Positions 1 to 10,270 are shown, numbered from the stretch's first letter. The stretch is 64,000 nt of DNA from Ensifer adhaerens (GCF_002940685.1 NZ_PNFP01000004.1:310001-374000); one strand, 5' to 3'. Numbers and translations: made by a program. Notes: generated by a model not told the origin, from the letters alone.

Positions 1-921
1 CAGATCGATCAGCTCCAGGAGACCGTCGGCCGTCAGCGACGGGCCGCACTTGAGGCCGAGCGGGTTCTTGATGCCGCGGCAGTACTCGATATGCGCATGG
101 TCGGGCTGGCGGGTACGGTCGCCGATCCAGATCATGTGGCCCGACGTGGCGTACCAGTCGCCCGAGGTCGAATCGACGCGCGTCAGCGCCTGCTCGTAGC
201 CGAGCAGCAGCGCCTCGTGGCTGGTGAAGAAATCGGTCTCGCGCAGGCTCGGATGGTTTTCCGAGGTGATGCCGATCGCCTTCATGAAGTCCATGGTCTC
301 GGAGATACGGTCCGCAAGCTTGCGGTAGCGTTCCGCCTGCGGGCTGTCCTTGACGAAGCCGAGCATCCACTGGTGCACGTTGTCGAGGTTGGCATAACCG
401 CCCATCGCAAAGGCGCGCAGGAGGTTCAGCGTCGCGGCCGACTGGCGGTAAGCCATGATCTGGCGTTCCGGGTTCGGAATGCGCGCTTCCTCGGTGAACT
501 CGATGCCGTTGATGATGTCGCCGCGGTAGGACGGCAGCGTCACGTCACCCTGCTTTTCGACGCCCGAGGAACGGGGCTTGGCGAACTGGCCGGCGATACG
601 GCCGACCTTGACCACCGGCTGCTGCGCACCGAAGGTGAGCACGACGGCCATCTGCAGGAAGGCGCGGAAGAAGTCGCGGATCGTGTCGGCGCCGTGTTCG
701 GCGAAGCTCTCGGCGCAGTCGCCGCCCTGCAGCAGGAAGCCGCGGCCTTCGGCAACGTTGGCAAGGGCACTCTTCAGACGACGGGCTTCGCCCGCAAACA
801 CCAGCGGCGGATACTTCGCGAGGCGCGCTTCGGTCGCCTCAAGCGCTGCCAGGTCCGGATAGTCCGGCACCTGCTGGATGGGTTTCTGCCGCCAGCTGTT
901 TGGAGTCCAAGTCTGTGCCAT
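1..921 (-). CDS. Class II DAHP synthase, C-terminus cut by window edge
   Basis: 3-Deoxy-7-phosphoheptulonate synthase condenses phosphoenolpyruvate and erythrose 4-phosphate, the first step of the shikimate pathway in the cytoplasm. The reverse-strand frame is open from an ATG at 921 to the left edge (307 codons). It begins [11 protein letters not shown] and contains the class II signatures [20 protein letters not shown] and [13 protein letters not shown]. Family members are about 460 residues, so roughly the last third is missing. Rhizobial copies have been called aroF or aroG, so no symbol is given. It is read away from the LysR gene and seems to be transcribed alone. Confidence 0.95.
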   Translation of the reverse strand, partial: MAQTWTPNSWRQKPIQQVPDYPDLAALEATEARLAKYPPLVFAGEARRLKSALANVAEGRGFLLQGGDCAESFAEHGADTIRDFFRAFLQMAVVLTFGAQQPVVKVGRIAGQFAKPRSSGVEKQGDVTLPSYRGDIINGIEFTEEARIPNPERQIMAYRQSAATLNLLRAFAMGGYANLDNVHQWMLGFVKDSPQAERYRKLADRISETMDFMKAIGITSENHPSLRETDFFTSHEALLLGYEQALTRVDSTSGDWYATSGHMIWIGDRTRQPDHAHIEYCRGIKNPLGLKCGPSLTADGLLELIDL

Positions 922-1301
922 TTCGATCACCTGTTGTCTGCCGCGGTTCCAACCGCGCGGGTCACGCCCCGACGGCCAAGGCGGCCGCCCGGTATTCTGA
1001 AATTTCACTCACCATCCGCTCGCCCTGCCCCGGTCACTCGGCCAAGCCTCGTGCCCGCCCAGCCGGAAACGCCGCGGAATGCGGGCTTATAGACGTTAAG
1101 GAAACGCTTGGAAAGCCATCCTATCAGAATTCATTGCTTTGCAGGACGCCCGGTGCGCAAGGATATGTCCACAGGGCGCATGATCCCGAAAGCATAGCCC
1201 CATATATCGAAAGAACTGTGCGCGGTTTCAATAGGATAGTGGCGCCGGCGCGCCGCCGCCACGGCCGCGCGGCGACGCTGCCGCGACAGGAAACGGTGTG
1301 T
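922..1301. other. Intergenic region upstream of DAHP synthase
   Basis: No convincing gene is visible. The overlapping frames on both strands are rich in Arg and Ala and look like high-GC chance frames. The part next to 921 must hold the promoter and leader of the DAHP synthase gene. I see no Trp/Phe/Tyr-rich leader peptide and no clear terminator hairpin. Confidence 0.5.
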
Positions 1302-1556
1302 TCATCGATGGTGTCCGGCGGCCTGCGGCCTGCAACGGCCCGCACTCCCGTCCCGGTGCGCCCCTGCGGGCGCGGCAACGGCGCGCGTCGACCACGCGCC
1401 CGGCCTGCGCCGGCCAAGCAGGAAAGAGAAGACCGGCAGCACCCAGTGCAGGCCGCGCCATTCCGGCCCGTCGAGCGGATCGTCCAGGCCGCCGCGCTGC
1501 CCGTGGCGGCCTTCGCGATGCAGAACCATCCACATGACAGCCCAATGTTCAAACAT
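1302..1556 (-). CDS. Possible small hypothetical protein (84 aa)
   Basis: The frame starts at ATG 1556, preceded at good spacing by a very strong ribosome binding site (reverse strand AAAGGAGG at about 1566-1573). The N-terminal half (MFEHWAVMWMVLHREG, then a stretch ending GLHWVLPVFSFLLG) reads like a small protein with a C-terminal hydrophobic segment. The part after about residue 50 is Arg/Ala/Gly-rich and could be out-of-frame reading beyond a shorter or frameshifted end. I do not recognise the family. It lies divergent from the LysR gene. Confidence 0.35.
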   Translation of the reverse strand: MFEHWAVMWMVLHREGRHGQRGGLDDPLDGPEWRGLHWVLPVFSFLLGRRRPGAWSTRAVAAPAGAHRDGSAGRCRPQAAGHHR

Positions 1557-1709
1557 GGTCTCGCCTCCTTTGCCTTGAGACAATGGGAGACCTAATGTCT
1601 TGGCGGGCAGCGTTGTAGGCGCACCGCTGAAAGACGTCTTTCATCCGCGAACGGAAGCCAAGGCGGGCGACTGGCGTTAGGACGAGACAATGACCGCCAT
1701 GGAGTGCTT

Positions 1710-2573
1710 ATGGCCGAGGCAGCCTGGGACGACTTGAAACTGTTTTATCACGTTGCGACCGAGGGCGGATTGAGCGGTGCTGCGACGCGCACAGGCTTGA
1801 GCGCGCCGACCATCGGCCGCCGCATGCTGGCACTCGAGCGAGCGACCGGCCGGGCGCTGTTCATCCGCAGCCAGCAAGGTTACAGCCTCGCCCACGATGG
1901 CCAGATCCTGCTCGAACATGTCCGCGCCATGCAGAATGCGGCCGAGAACATCTCCGACTGGCACCGCGACGCCTTCGCGCTGCCGATCGTGTCGGTCGCA
2001 AGCGACGCCTGGGTCGCAGGCTTCGTCGCCGATCATTCGACCGACATCCGCGCCTCCGGCGATGGTTTTCGCTTCTGCTGCAAGCACGCGCATCGCGGTC
2101 TCGACCTGACCTTCAGAGAGGCCGACGTCGCCGTGCTGCACGAACAGCCCCGCTCCGGCAACGTTGCGGTACGCCGTTCGGTAAACATCGCCTACGCCGT
2201 CTATCGCGCCGGCAACATGCCGGAGCGCGACGACTTTCCCTGGATATCGATCGGTACCGAAGTCGCCAGTTCGCCCGCCGAGCGGTGGGTCTTTGAAAAC
2301 CGCGAACAGCAGATCCATACGTGGACCGACAGTGCCGCCCTTCTAGTGCCGCTGATCCGCAACGGCGCCGGACGTGGCGTCCTGCCCGCCTTCGTCGGCG
2401 ACGGTGATCCGCTCCTCAAGCGCGAAGGCGGGTTGATCGAGGGCCTGAAGCATCCGTTGTGGATCGCGGCCAACGACGACGACCGGCGCCGCCCGGAAGT
2501 CCGGACGGTCATCGACAGGCTCGCGGACCTGTTCAAGCGCGAGGAAGCACGGTTTGCGGGCGAGTCCGCCTGA
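1710..2573 (+). CDS. LysR family transcriptional regulator
   Basis: A 287-residue DNA-binding regulator. An N-terminal winged helix-turn-helix (about residues 5-65, with LSGAATRTGLSAPTIGRRM) is followed by a LysR-type effector-binding domain. The N-terminus LKLFYHVATEGGLSGAA is typical of LysR proteins. ATG 1710 is preferred over GTG 1704 because GGAG at 1701-1704 is well spaced only for 1710. The target is unknown. The divergent small frame on the left is the only neighbour sharing its upstream region, and gor is convergent 6 bp away. Confidence 0.88.
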   Translation: MAEAAWDDLKLFYHVATEGGLSGAATRTGLSAPTIGRRMLALERATGRALFIRSQQGYSLAHDGQILLEHVRAMQNAAENISDWHRDAFALPIVSVASDAWVAGFVADHSTDIRASGDGFRFCCKHAHRGLDLTFREADVAVLHEQPRSGNVAVRRSVNIAYAVYRAGNMPERDDFPWISIGTEVASSPAERWVFENREQQIHTWTDSAALLVPLIRNGAGRGVLPAFVGDGDPLLKREGGLIEGLKHPLWIAANDDDRRRPEVRTVIDRLADLFKREEARFAGESA

Positions 2574-2579
2574 GATCGC

Positions 2580-3968
2580 TCAGACGCGCTCGCCTTTGCG
2601 GATGCGGTAGGATGGCGCGTACATCGTCACAAGTTCTTCCGCCGCCGTCGGGTGTACTGCCATCGTCCGGTCGAAATCGTCCTTGGTGCAGCCGGCCTTC
2701 AGCGAAATGCCCAGCAGTTGCGCCATTTCGCCGGCATCATGGCCGAGGATATGGGCGCCGAGCACCTTGCGGTCGGCGGCGTTGACGATCAGCTTCATGA
2801 TCATCTTTTCCTTGCGCCCCGAAAGCGTGGCCTTCATCGGCCGGAACTCGGCGCGGTAGACTTCAAGCTCGTCGAAGCGGCGCGCGGCGTCCTCTTCCGT
2901 CAGGCCGACCGTGCCGATTTCCGGCTGCGAGAACACGGCCGTTGCGATCAGATCGTGATCGGGCGACGTCGGATTGTTCTTGTATTCGGTCTCGATGAAG
3001 CACATGGCCTCGTGGATCGCGACCGGCGTCAGCTGCACGCGGTCGGTAACGTCGCCGAGCGCATAGATGCCCGGCGCGCTGGTGCGCGAGAACGCGTCGA
3101 CGACGATGGCGCCGCGCTCATCGGTCTTCACGCCGGCAGCGTCGAGGCCGAGCCCCCTGGTGTTCGGCACGCGGCCGAGCGCCAGCATCACCTGGTCGGC
3201 GGCGATGTCGCCGTGCTTCATGGTGTGGGCGACACGCTTGCCGTCGGCATCGAGCGTGACCGACTGGATGATGTCCTCGCAAAGGATGCGGATGCCCTTC
3301 TCCTCCATCGCCACATGCAGCCCGCGGCGCAGGTCCTGGTCGAAGCGCGACAGGATTTCCTTGCCGCGATAGATCAGCGTCGTCTCGACGCCGAGGCCGT
3401 GGAAGACGTTGGCGAATTCGACGGCGATATAGCCGCCGCCGGCGATCAGGATCGATTTCGGCAGTTCGGCGAGGTCAAAGGCCTCGTTGGACGAGATGCA
3501 GTGCTCGTGGCCCGGCAGCGCGTCATGCGGCGTCGGATGGCCGCCGACGGCAATCACGATGCGCTCGGCCGTCACGGTCTTGCCGCTGTCGGCCAGACGG
3601 ACCGTGTTCGGGCCGACGAGCTCGGCGCGCGTATGCAGGATTTCGGCGCCGGCATTGTTGAGGCCCTTCTGGTAGAGCCCTTCGAGCCGGGTGATTTCCT
3701 GTTCCTTGGCGGCGACCAGCTTCTTCCAGTCGAACCGGCTTTCGCCGACCGTCCAGCCGAATCCGGCCGCATCCTCGAAATGCTCCGAATATTGCGACGC
3801 GTAGACATAGAGCTTCTTCGGCACGCAGCCGCGGATGACACAGGTGCCGCCGTACCGGAACTCTTCGGCGATCGCCACCTTCTTGCCGAGGCTTGCAGCC
3901 AGGCGCCCGCTTCTGACGCCACCCGAACCACCGCCGATTACGAAGAGGTCATAGTCGAAAGCGGGCAT
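2580..3968 (-). CDS. gor: Glutathione-disulfide reductase
   Basis: FAD- and NADPH-dependent cytoplasmic reduction of glutathione disulfide. The N-terminus YDLFVIGGGSGGVRSGR is the FAD-binding fold, followed by the redox-active disulfide motif GGTCVIRGCVPKK. A second nucleotide site is present (ILIAGGGYIAVEFANV), and the C-terminal dimerisation domain ends with the active-site HPTAAEE motif. The length (462 aa) is usual. ATG 3968 is chosen because AGGAGA lies just upstream and homologues begin PAFDYDLFVIG. The order rpiA, DUF2059 gene, gor on one strand suggests co-transcription at least in part. Confidence 0.96.
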   Translation of the reverse strand: MPAFDYDLFVIGGGSGGVRSGRLAASLGKKVAIAEEFRYGGTCVIRGCVPKKLYVYASQYSEHFEDAAGFGWTVGESRFDWKKLVAAKEQEITRLEGLYQKGLNNAGAEILHTRAELVGPNTVRLADSGKTVTAERIVIAVGGHPTPHDALPGHEHCISSNEAFDLAELPKSILIAGGGYIAVEFANVFHGLGVETTLIYRGKEILSRFDQDLRRGLHVAMEEKGIRILCEDIIQSVTLDADGKRVAHTMKHGDIAADQVMLALGRVPNTRGLGLDAAGVKTDERGAIVVDAFSRTSAPGIYALGDVTDRVQLTPVAIHEAMCFIETEYKNNPTSPDHDLIATAVFSQPEIGTVGLTEEDAARRFDELEVYRAEFRPMKATLSGRKEKMIMKLIVNAADRKVLGAHILGHDAGEMAQLLGISLKAGCTKDDFDRTMAVHPTAAEELVTMYAPSYRIRKGERV

Positions 3969-4097
3969 GGCAGTCTCCTGAAAGCAAGCGGGCCGAAAAA
4001 TGGCGATCTGAAAAGCGCGCCGGTCGATCTTGGCGGCGACGCGCAACCGGGCGCAGCCAAAAGGCCGCGCCGCAGGCACATATAGTGGAGCCCCCGG

Positions 4098-4127
4098 CCA
4101 AAAGAAAAGCCCGGATCGCTCCGGGCT
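4098..4127 (-). terminator. Rho-independent terminator after the DUF2059 gene
   Basis: Reverse-strand hairpin with 8-bp arms (AGCCCGGA and its complement at 4108-4115 and 4120-4127) and a 4-base loop, followed on the reverse strand by a T-rich run. It lies 38 bp past the DUF2059 stop and separates that gene from gor. Confidence 0.75.
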
Positions 4128-4165
4128 CCTCGAAACGTGATGATGAAGGCGCCCGGCGCCGCGGC

Positions 4166-4711
4166 TTATTGTGCCGGTGCCTGAACCGCGCCTTCCGGTA
4201 CGGGCTGGGTGCTGCCGACCTTTTCGTCGAGCGACTTGGTCGCTTCCTGGGTGAGATCGCGCGAAACGCCGGACGCCCAGATGTCGGCGGCCTTCAGGAG
4301 TTCGCGCGAGGCGATCGGACCGTCGTTCAACAGCTTCTTGCCGGCGGCAGAGTTGTAGAACTCGGTGATTGCGTTCAGCTCTTCGAGCGAAAACGTCTTG
4401 GCGTAGATCGTCGCTGCTTCGTTCTCGAGATCGGCGCGGCGGGCGGCGAGGGTCAGTGCCTTCTCGTCGACGGTCGCGGTGATCAGCTCCTGGTGGTTCG
4501 GCGACGCCTGGATCAGCGTGTTCTTCAGGCGCTCGGCAAGGTTCGGCAGAATGTTGTCGAAGCTGTTGGTCACGCCGAGAGCGGCAATCGTCGCGCGCGC
4601 CGCCTTGATCTGGTCTTCGGAGACGTCCTGTGCCTTGACCGCCGGAACGGACGCGGACAGCAGAACCGCGGTGGCAGCGAAAGTGCGGACAAGACCTGCG
4701 AGTTTGTTCAT
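4166..4711 (-). CDS. DUF2059 domain secreted protein
   Basis: A 181-residue exported protein. A signal peptide (MNKLAGLVRTFAATAVLLSA, cleavage likely after VKA) precedes a helical DUF2059 domain with the conserved FYNSAAGKKLL segment. The function of the family is unknown; it is periplasmic by its signal sequence. ATG 4711 is chosen because it begins the signal peptide directly, and the frame upstream is not membrane-like. It lies 118 bp downstream of rpiA on the same strand and has its own terminator. Confidence 0.88.
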   Translation of the reverse strand: MNKLAGLVRTFAATAVLLSASVPAVKAQDVSEDQIKAARATIAALGVTNSFDNILPNLAERLKNTLIQASPNHQELITATVDEKALTLAARRADLENEAATIYAKTFSLEELNAITEFYNSAAGKKLLNDGPIASRELLKAADIWASGVSRDLTQEATKSLDEKVGSTQPVPEGAVQAPAQ

Positions 4712-4829
4712 TTTTACCCTTGCTCCTGTTTTTGTCGCATGCTGCCCGGGCGATTGCCGCCGCCAGGCCCGCATGTATGGAAACCTGTTGTCTTCACCGC
4801 CCCTGCCCCTTGAGGGCTAAGAGGCCGGC

Positions 4830-5525
4830 TCAGGACGCCGTCAGCGTGCGCGCGCCTTGCGGCCCGGCAATGATTGCCAGCGAAGCGATACCGATGAAAA
4901 GCCCGTGCTCGACGACGCCGGGAATGGCATTCAGCTCCCCCGCGAGCGCATCTGCATCAGGAATACGGCCAAAAGATGCATCGAGAATGAGGTGTCCGCC
5001 GTCCGTCAGGAAGGCGCCGTCATGGGACTGGCGCACGGCAATTTCACCCGAAAGCCCGAGGCGCGAGGCGACCTTCTCGATCGCGATCCGCGTCGCCACC
5101 TGACCGAAGGGATTGACCTCGATCGGCAGCTTGAAGGCGCCGAGAACATCGACGACCTTCGTCTCGTCGGCAATCACGATCATGCGCTTGGAAGCGGCCG
5201 CCACGATCTTTTCGCGCAACAGCGCGCCGCCGCCACCCTTGATCAGCCGCAGCCGGCCATCGACCTCGTCGGCGCCGTCGATCGTCAGATCGAGCTCCGG
5301 CAGTTCGTCGAGCGACTTCAGCGGAACGCCGAGTTCGAGGCAGAGACGCGCGGTGCGCTCCGAGGTGGGAACACCTTCGATGCGAAAGCCTGCGGCGACC
5401 TTCTCGGCCAGGAGCCGGACAAACTCCTCGGCCGTCGAGCCCGTACCGATGCCGAGACGCATCCCGTCCTCGACATATTCCAGCGCCGCGGCCGCGGCTT
5501 TGATTTTCATTTCGCGGGCGTCCAT
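4830..5525 (-). CDS. rpiA: Ribose-5-phosphate isomerase A
   Basis: Interconverts ribose 5-phosphate and ribulose 5-phosphate in the pentose phosphate pathway. Family motifs are complete: the substrate loop [13 protein letters not shown], the [11 protein letters not shown] catalytic segment, and [13 protein letters not shown]. The length of 231 aa is normal. ATG 5525 is preceded by AGGGAG, and extra upstream codons in the same frame do not look conserved. It is divergent from gph across about 220 bp. Confidence 0.96.
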   Translation of the reverse strand: MDAREMKIKAAAAALEYVEDGMRLGIGTGSTAEEFVRLLAEKVAAGFRIEGVPTSERTARLCLELGVPLKSLDELPELDLTIDGADEVDGRLRLIKGGGGALLREKIVAAASKRMIVIADETKVVDVLGAFKLPIEVNPFGQVATRIAIEKVASRLGLSGEIAVRQSHDGAFLTDGGHLILDASFGRIPDADALAGELNAIPGVVEHGLFIGIASLAIIAGPQGARTLTAS

Positions 5526-5748
5526 GCGCCGGTCGCTCCCTTGTGATTCGCACGGGCAGCAGGCCGCAATCAGCGAACGGCCGCCCGTTTTCCGCTGTGA
5601 CACTTACACGCCCGACGGCGCAAACAAAAGTCAAAATGAATCAGCGTTCAGGATTCCGCCTGGCTGGTCGCGCCGGCCTGCCATTGCAATCGCCGACCAG
5701 TTCGCCTACCCGATCAGCAACGGTTTTCAGCACCAAGAGGTTTTCCCC

Positions 5749-6423
5749 TTGTCTTCTCCCATTGTCGTCTTCGATCTCGACGGAACGCTCGTCGACACCG
5801 CGCCGGACCTGGTCGCCAGCCTCAACCACGCCGTCACCCAGGCCGGCGTCGAGCCGGTCACCTACGGCGATCTCACGCATCTCGTCGGCCACGGCGCCCG
5901 CGCCATGATCGAGCGCACCTTCGCGCTCAGACAGAAGCCGCTCGCCGAAGACACGCTGGAATGGCAACTGAAGGAATTCGTCGATTTCTACCACGGCTCG
6001 ATGCCGGGCGATTCGCTGCCCTATCCGGGCCTGATCGATGCGCTCGACCGTCTCTCCAGCGCCGGCTTCAAGCTTGCCGTCTGCACCAACAAGCCCGAGA
6101 AGCTCGCAACCCGCCTGCTCGAGCGGCTCGGCCTGATCGAGCGCTTCGCGGCGATCTCGGGCGGCGACACGTTCGAAGTACGCAAGCCGAATGCCGAGCA
6201 CCTTCTAAGGACCGTTGCCAATGCGGGGGGCCTTGCCGAGCGCGCGGTGATGGTCGGCGACAGCCTCAACGACTTCCTGGTCGCCCGCAATGCGCAGGTC
6301 CCCTCGATCGCCGTTCCCTTCGGCTATTCCGACGTTCCGGTCGAAAGCCTCGAACCGACGGTGATCATCCGGCACTTCGATGAGCTGACGCCGGACCTCG
6401 TGTCGGGCCTGTTCAGCCGATAG
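5749..6423 (+). CDS. gph: Phosphoglycolate phosphatase (HAD family)
   Basis: HAD-superfamily hydrolase of 224 aa that dephosphorylates 2-phosphoglycolate. All HAD motifs are visible: the nucleophile motif VVFDLDGTLVDT, motif II CTNKPEK, the lysine in RKPNAEH, and MVGDSLNDF. The start is the unusual codon TTG 5749, preceded by AAGAGG at 5735-5740 with 8-base spacing. The long upstream extension of this frame is read-through opposite rpiA and is not coding. Confidence 0.92.
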   Translation: MSSPIVVFDLDGTLVDTAPDLVASLNHAVTQAGVEPVTYGDLTHLVGHGARAMIERTFALRQKPLAEDTLEWQLKEFVDFYHGSMPGDSLPYPGLIDALDRLSSAGFKLAVCTNKPEKLATRLLERLGLIERFAAISGGDTFEVRKPNAEHLLRTVANAGGLAERAVMVGDSLNDFLVARNAQVPSIAVPFGYSDVPVESLEPTVIIRHFDELTPDLVSGLFSR

Positions 6424-6431
6424 AAGACAAG

Positions 6432-6458
6432 AAAAAGGCCGCTCGAAGCGGCCTTTTT
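6432..6458. terminator. Bidirectional terminator between gph and the L,D-transpeptidase gene
   Basis: Perfect hairpin with 12-bp arms (AAAAAGGCCGCT at 6432-6443, complement at 6447-6458) and a 3-base loop. It has A-run and T-run flanks, so it can stop transcription from both convergent genes. Confidence 0.9.
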
Positions 6459-6465
6459 CAATGCT

Positions 6466-8355
6466 TTATCCTTCTGCCCGACGGGCGCCCCGCGTCGCGT
6501 CGAACGCCCGGTTCATATACATGTCGCGCTCATAGACGTCGTTGAAGTACTCGACGACGCCGTCCTTGTTCGGCCATGCCGTGAAATAGGCGACGTAGAC
6601 TGGAACCTTCACCGGAACCTGCAGCGCCTTGTTGTGGCCGCCGGCGATCTCCTTGCCGACATCCTCGACGCTCGTGCCGAGCACGGCCGCCGCCATCAGG
6701 CGCGGATCGGCAAGCCGCACGCAGCCGTGGCTGAGCGCGCGATTGTCACGCTTGAAGAAGCTCTTCGACGGCGTGTCGTGCATGTAGATCGCGTGGCTGT
6801 TGGGGAACAGGATCTTCAACTCGCCGAGCGCATTGTCGCTGCTCGGCGGCTGGCGCACCGCGACCGAAGCGGTCGAGCCGTTCCAGTTGACCGATGCCGA
6901 AGGTACAGGCCGGCCGCCGACCTCGACCTGGTAGCCCATGCGGTCGAGATAGTTCGGGTCGCTCCTGAGCTTCGGCAGCATCTCGTTGACGATGATCGAC
7001 TGCGGCACGCCCCAATAGGGATTGACCTCGACGGTCTGGATCTCGTCCTGGAAGAAATAGGTCTGGTTCGCCTTGGAGCCGACGACGACGCGCATGGAAA
7101 ACTGCTCGGCGCCCTTGTCGGCGTAAGTGGCGGTAAAGGCCGGCTGGTTGATGAAGACATAGCGGTCGCCGAGACCATCGGGCAACCAGCGTGCCTGCTC
7201 CATGGCGATTTCGAGCTTGTTGATCTTGGAGGAGACCGTGTCGCCGCCAGTCAGGATGCGAAGCGACGCCTGACCGACGACACCGTCGGCCTTGAGCCCA
7301 TTCTCCTGCTGGAACGCTTCGACCACGGCGACCAGCTCCGGCGTGTACTCCGGCGTTCCCTGGTAGGCGGCAAGCACCGTGGCGTGGTCGGTCTTCAGCG
7401 TCTCCGAGCCCTTGAGGCGAATGCCCGCAATGATGTTGGCAAGCTCGGGATTGCTCTGGCCCGGCTTCAGCAGCGTGCCAGGCGCGATCTCGACGCGCTG
7501 CTCGACGTTCGTTTCCGCGCGCAGCTTGGAAAGCTCGGCCGAGAGTGCCGCAAACTGCGCGCTCTTCGGGTTCTGCTCATTGAGAAGGGCTGCAACGTCT
7601 GTGCTCGTCGACATCCTGTCGAGAAGCGGCAGAAGCTCGACCGTCTTGCGCTTGAAATCGTGGTAGCCGGAGATCTTGTTCGGATCGATGCGGCCGCGCA
7701 CCGTATCCTGCGCGTAGCTGAGCGCCGCTGCCGAAAGCGCGATCTCGAACTGCACCAGTTCCTTTTCGCGGGCGATCATGTCACCCCGGTCAAACGTATC
7801 GGAGGGCACGCTGACGGCGTAATCCTGCGGGTCGAGACCGACCTTGCCGGCATCCGCGAGAACGGCAATCGCCGCCTTTGCCTTGGCGTTCACGCCTTCT
7901 GCGCCGATCCAGATGTAGTCCATGCGGGCGCCGTAATGGGCTTCGACCGCCTTTGCGACATCGCCCGAAGCGCGCACGTCGATGCCGGGGAGGAACTGTC
8001 TCGCATCGGCAAGCGGCGTGCGCAGCATCGGCGGCAGAGCTTCGTTGCGCACGGAGCCGGTCACGACGGGATCGAGCAGCTTGTCGGTTGCGATCCGGCG
8101 CAGCGGTTCGGCCTTGTAGGTATAGTATTTCGGGCCGGTGATCTTCGGCAGCGGCTTGGCCGCCTGCTGCGGGTCAGCCATCGTGCCGACGCCGGGGAGC
8201 GGCTGGGTCGGCTGCACCTGCTGCGCCTCGGGCTTCTTTCTGCCTGCCCGGATGAAATCGCCGAACGTGAAGGCCGAAGCCGGCCGCGCGTCCATGGTCG
8301 CGATCGCACAGCCACTCATGAGCGCTACGATCGCTGCCGTTTTAAGAACTCTCAT
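6466..8355 (-). CDS. L,D-transpeptidase of the YcbB type
   Basis: Periplasmic peptidoglycan cross-linking enzyme (629 aa). In order: an N-terminal export signal with a possible lipobox (LMSGC, with an atypical Met at -3), a helical scaffold domain, a peptidoglycan-binding segment (about residues 330-360, VEAFQQENGLKADG), and the YkuD catalytic domain with SHGCVRL near residues 540-546, which holds the nucleophilic Cys. It forms 3-3 cross-links or attaches proteins to the wall; which one cannot be told from sequence. It appears monocistronic, with a bidirectional terminator 7 bp after its stop. Confidence 0.92.
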   Translation of the reverse strand: MRVLKTAAIVALMSGCAIATMDARPASAFTFGDFIRAGRKKPEAQQVQPTQPLPGVGTMADPQQAAKPLPKITGPKYYTYKAEPLRRIATDKLLDPVVTGSVRNEALPPMLRTPLADARQFLPGIDVRASGDVAKAVEAHYGARMDYIWIGAEGVNAKAKAAIAVLADAGKVGLDPQDYAVSVPSDTFDRGDMIAREKELVQFEIALSAAALSYAQDTVRGRIDPNKISGYHDFKRKTVELLPLLDRMSTSTDVAALLNEQNPKSAQFAALSAELSKLRAETNVEQRVEIAPGTLLKPGQSNPELANIIAGIRLKGSETLKTDHATVLAAYQGTPEYTPELVAVVEAFQQENGLKADGVVGQASLRILTGGDTVSSKINKLEIAMEQARWLPDGLGDRYVFINQPAFTATYADKGAEQFSMRVVVGSKANQTYFFQDEIQTVEVNPYWGVPQSIIVNEMLPKLRSDPNYLDRMGYQVEVGGRPVPSASVNWNGSTASVAVRQPPSSDNALGELKILFPNSHAIYMHDTPSKSFFKRDNRALSHGCVRLADPRLMAAAVLGTSVEDVGKEIAGGHNKALQVPVKVPVYVAYFTAWPNKDGVVEYFNDVYERDMYMNRAFDATRGARRAEG

Positions 8356-8864
8356 ATGAAACTACGTCCCCGTATCGCGTTGTCGCCGAATTCGGCTGAA
8401 GCCAGATTCTCGCCACGCCCTCGTGCGCTAAAAGTTATAGAAAAGGATGGTGAATGAAAAGGAAACGCGCCAAAACCGATCGTCCTTGAACCTCCCTGCG
8501 AAATCTCCCGAGCGCCTCATTTTCAAGACGTTCGGGCGGTTATAAAAATTTGATCCCAATGGATTTTATTTGGCTGGACGCATCTGCGCCGACAACGGCG
8601 GGCGACCGGCGCCGGAAAAGAAGACGGCGTCTGTGACCGAAACATCACAACGGCGCGGCAGGCCGGCAAGGACCGAATCACCATGGCTGCGCGCGCCTCC
8701 CGCTGCGCCATCGGGTTTCAAACGATTGTAGCATAGCCAGCCAAGGCCCGCCCCTTTACAAGCACCGGCCGTCGGGGCAGAGAGAGGCCCGGCACCCTGG
8801 AGAGAGACGCCACGCGGCCCCTCACCCAGGCTTCATGAACCGCATGATCAAGGCAGGTATCACG
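8356..8864. other. Long intergenic region between divergent ldt and fumC
   Basis: About 500 bp with no convincing gene. It must carry the promoters of the L,D-transpeptidase gene and fumC. A locally AT-rich stretch at about 8536-8575 is a possible promoter region. No hairpin with a T-run was seen. Confidence 0.5.
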
Positions 8865-10256
8865 ATGACATCGACGCGCACGGAAACAGATACGTTCGGC
8901 CCCATCGAAGTGGCAAACGACCGCTATTGGGGCGCCCAGGCCCAGCGTTCGCTCGGCAACTTCAAGATCGGTTGGGAAAAACAGCCGGCCTCGATCGTCC
9001 GGGCGCTCGGCATCGTCAAGCAGGCGGCTGCCCGCACCAACCAGGCGCTCGGCCGGCTGGATTCGGGTGTTGCCGATGCCATCGTCAAGGCTTCCCAGGA
9101 AGTGATCGACGGCAAGCTCAACGACCACTTCCCGCTCGTCGTCTGGCAGACCGGCTCCGGCACCCAGTCGAACATGAACGCCAACGAGGTTATCTCCAAC
9201 CGCGCCATCGAACTTCTGGGCGGTGTCATGGGTTCGAAGAAGCCCGTGCATCCGAACGACCACGTCAACATGAGCCAGTCGTCGAACGACACCTACCCGA
9301 CGGCCATGCACATCGCCTGCGCCGAGCGCGTCATCCATGACCTGCTGCCGGCACTCAAGCACCTGCACAAGGCGCTGGAGGCCAAAGTCAAGGCCTTCGA
9401 CCACATCATCAAGATCGGCCGCACCCACACACAGGACGCAACGCCGCTGACGCTCGGCCAGGAATTCTCCGGCTATGCAGCCCAGGTCGCTTCCTCGATC
9501 AAGCGTATCGAAATGACGCTGCCGGGCCTTTGCGAACTCGCCCAGGGCGGCACGGCCGTCGGTACCGGCCTCAACGCGCCTATCGGCTTTGCCGAAAAGG
9601 TTGCCGAAGAGATCGCCAAGATCACCGGCATCGCGTTTACGTCCGCCCCGAACAAGTTCGAGGCACTCGCCGCCCATGATTCCATGGTCTTCAGCCATGG
9701 CGCCATCAACGCGACGGCCGCCGCCCTCTTCAAGATCGCCAACGACATCCGCTTCCTCGGCTCCGGCCCGCGCTCGGGCCTTGGCGAACTGTCGCTGCCG
9801 GAAAACGAGCCCGGCTCGTCGATCATGCCGGGCAAGGTCAACCCGACCCAGTGCGAAGCGCTGACCCAGGTCTGCGTCCAGGTGTTCGGCAACCACGCCG
9901 CACTCACCTTCGCCGGCAGCCAGGGCCATTTCGAGCTCAACGTCTTCAACCCGCTGATGGCCTACAACTTCCTGCAGTCGGCGCAGCTGCTCGCCGATGC
10001 GGCGGTCTCCTTCACCGACAACTGCGTCGTCGGCATCGAGGCGCGCGAAGACAACATCAAGGCGGCGCTCGACCGCTCACTGATGCTGGTAACGGCGCTT
10101 GCACCGAAGATCGGCTACGACAACGCCGCCAAGATCGCCAAGACCGCCCACAAGAACGGCACGACGCTGCGTGAAGAAGCCGTCGGTGGCGGCTATGTGA
10201 CGAACGAAGAGTTCGACGCGGTCGTTCGTCCGGAAACGATGATCAGCCCGGCCTGA
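8865..10256 (+). CDS. fumC: Class II fumarate hydratase
   Basis: Iron-independent fumarase of the TCA cycle (463 aa, usual length), interconverting fumarate and malate. The family signature [15 protein letters not shown] is intact. The substrate-binding segments [26 protein letters not shown] and [11 protein letters not shown] (with the catalytic-site His) are also intact. ATG 8865 is chosen because AAGGCAGG lies 7 bases upstream and because fumarases begin shortly before the [10 protein letters not shown] segment. Single gene. Confidence 0.97.
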   Translation: MTSTRTETDTFGPIEVANDRYWGAQAQRSLGNFKIGWEKQPASIVRALGIVKQAAARTNQALGRLDSGVADAIVKASQEVIDGKLNDHFPLVVWQTGSGTQSNMNANEVISNRAIELLGGVMGSKKPVHPNDHVNMSQSSNDTYPTAMHIACAERVIHDLLPALKHLHKALEAKVKAFDHIIKIGRTHTQDATPLTLGQEFSGYAAQVASSIKRIEMTLPGLCELAQGGTAVGTGLNAPIGFAEKVAEEIAKITGIAFTSAPNKFEALAAHDSMVFSHGAINATAAALFKIANDIRFLGSGPRSGLGELSLPENEPGSSIMPGKVNPTQCEALTQVCVQVFGNHAALTFAGSQGHFELNVFNPLMAYNFLQSAQLLADAAVSFTDNCVVGIEAREDNIKAALDRSLMLVTALAPKIGYDNAAKIAKTAHKNGTTLREEAVGGGYVTNEEFDAVVRPETMISPA

Positions 10257-10270
10257 TCCATTTTGATACA

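Noticed and set aside
91-1092. A 333-codon forward frame at the left edge
   Set aside because: Antisense to the class II DAHP synthase, whose motifs are unambiguous on the reverse strand.
2652-4085. A 477-codon forward frame
   Set aside because: Antisense to glutathione reductase. The product is Arg/Asp/Val-rich with no domain.
6634-8457. A 607-codon forward frame
   Set aside because: Antisense to the L,D-transpeptidase, which has a complete YkuD active site and signal sequence.
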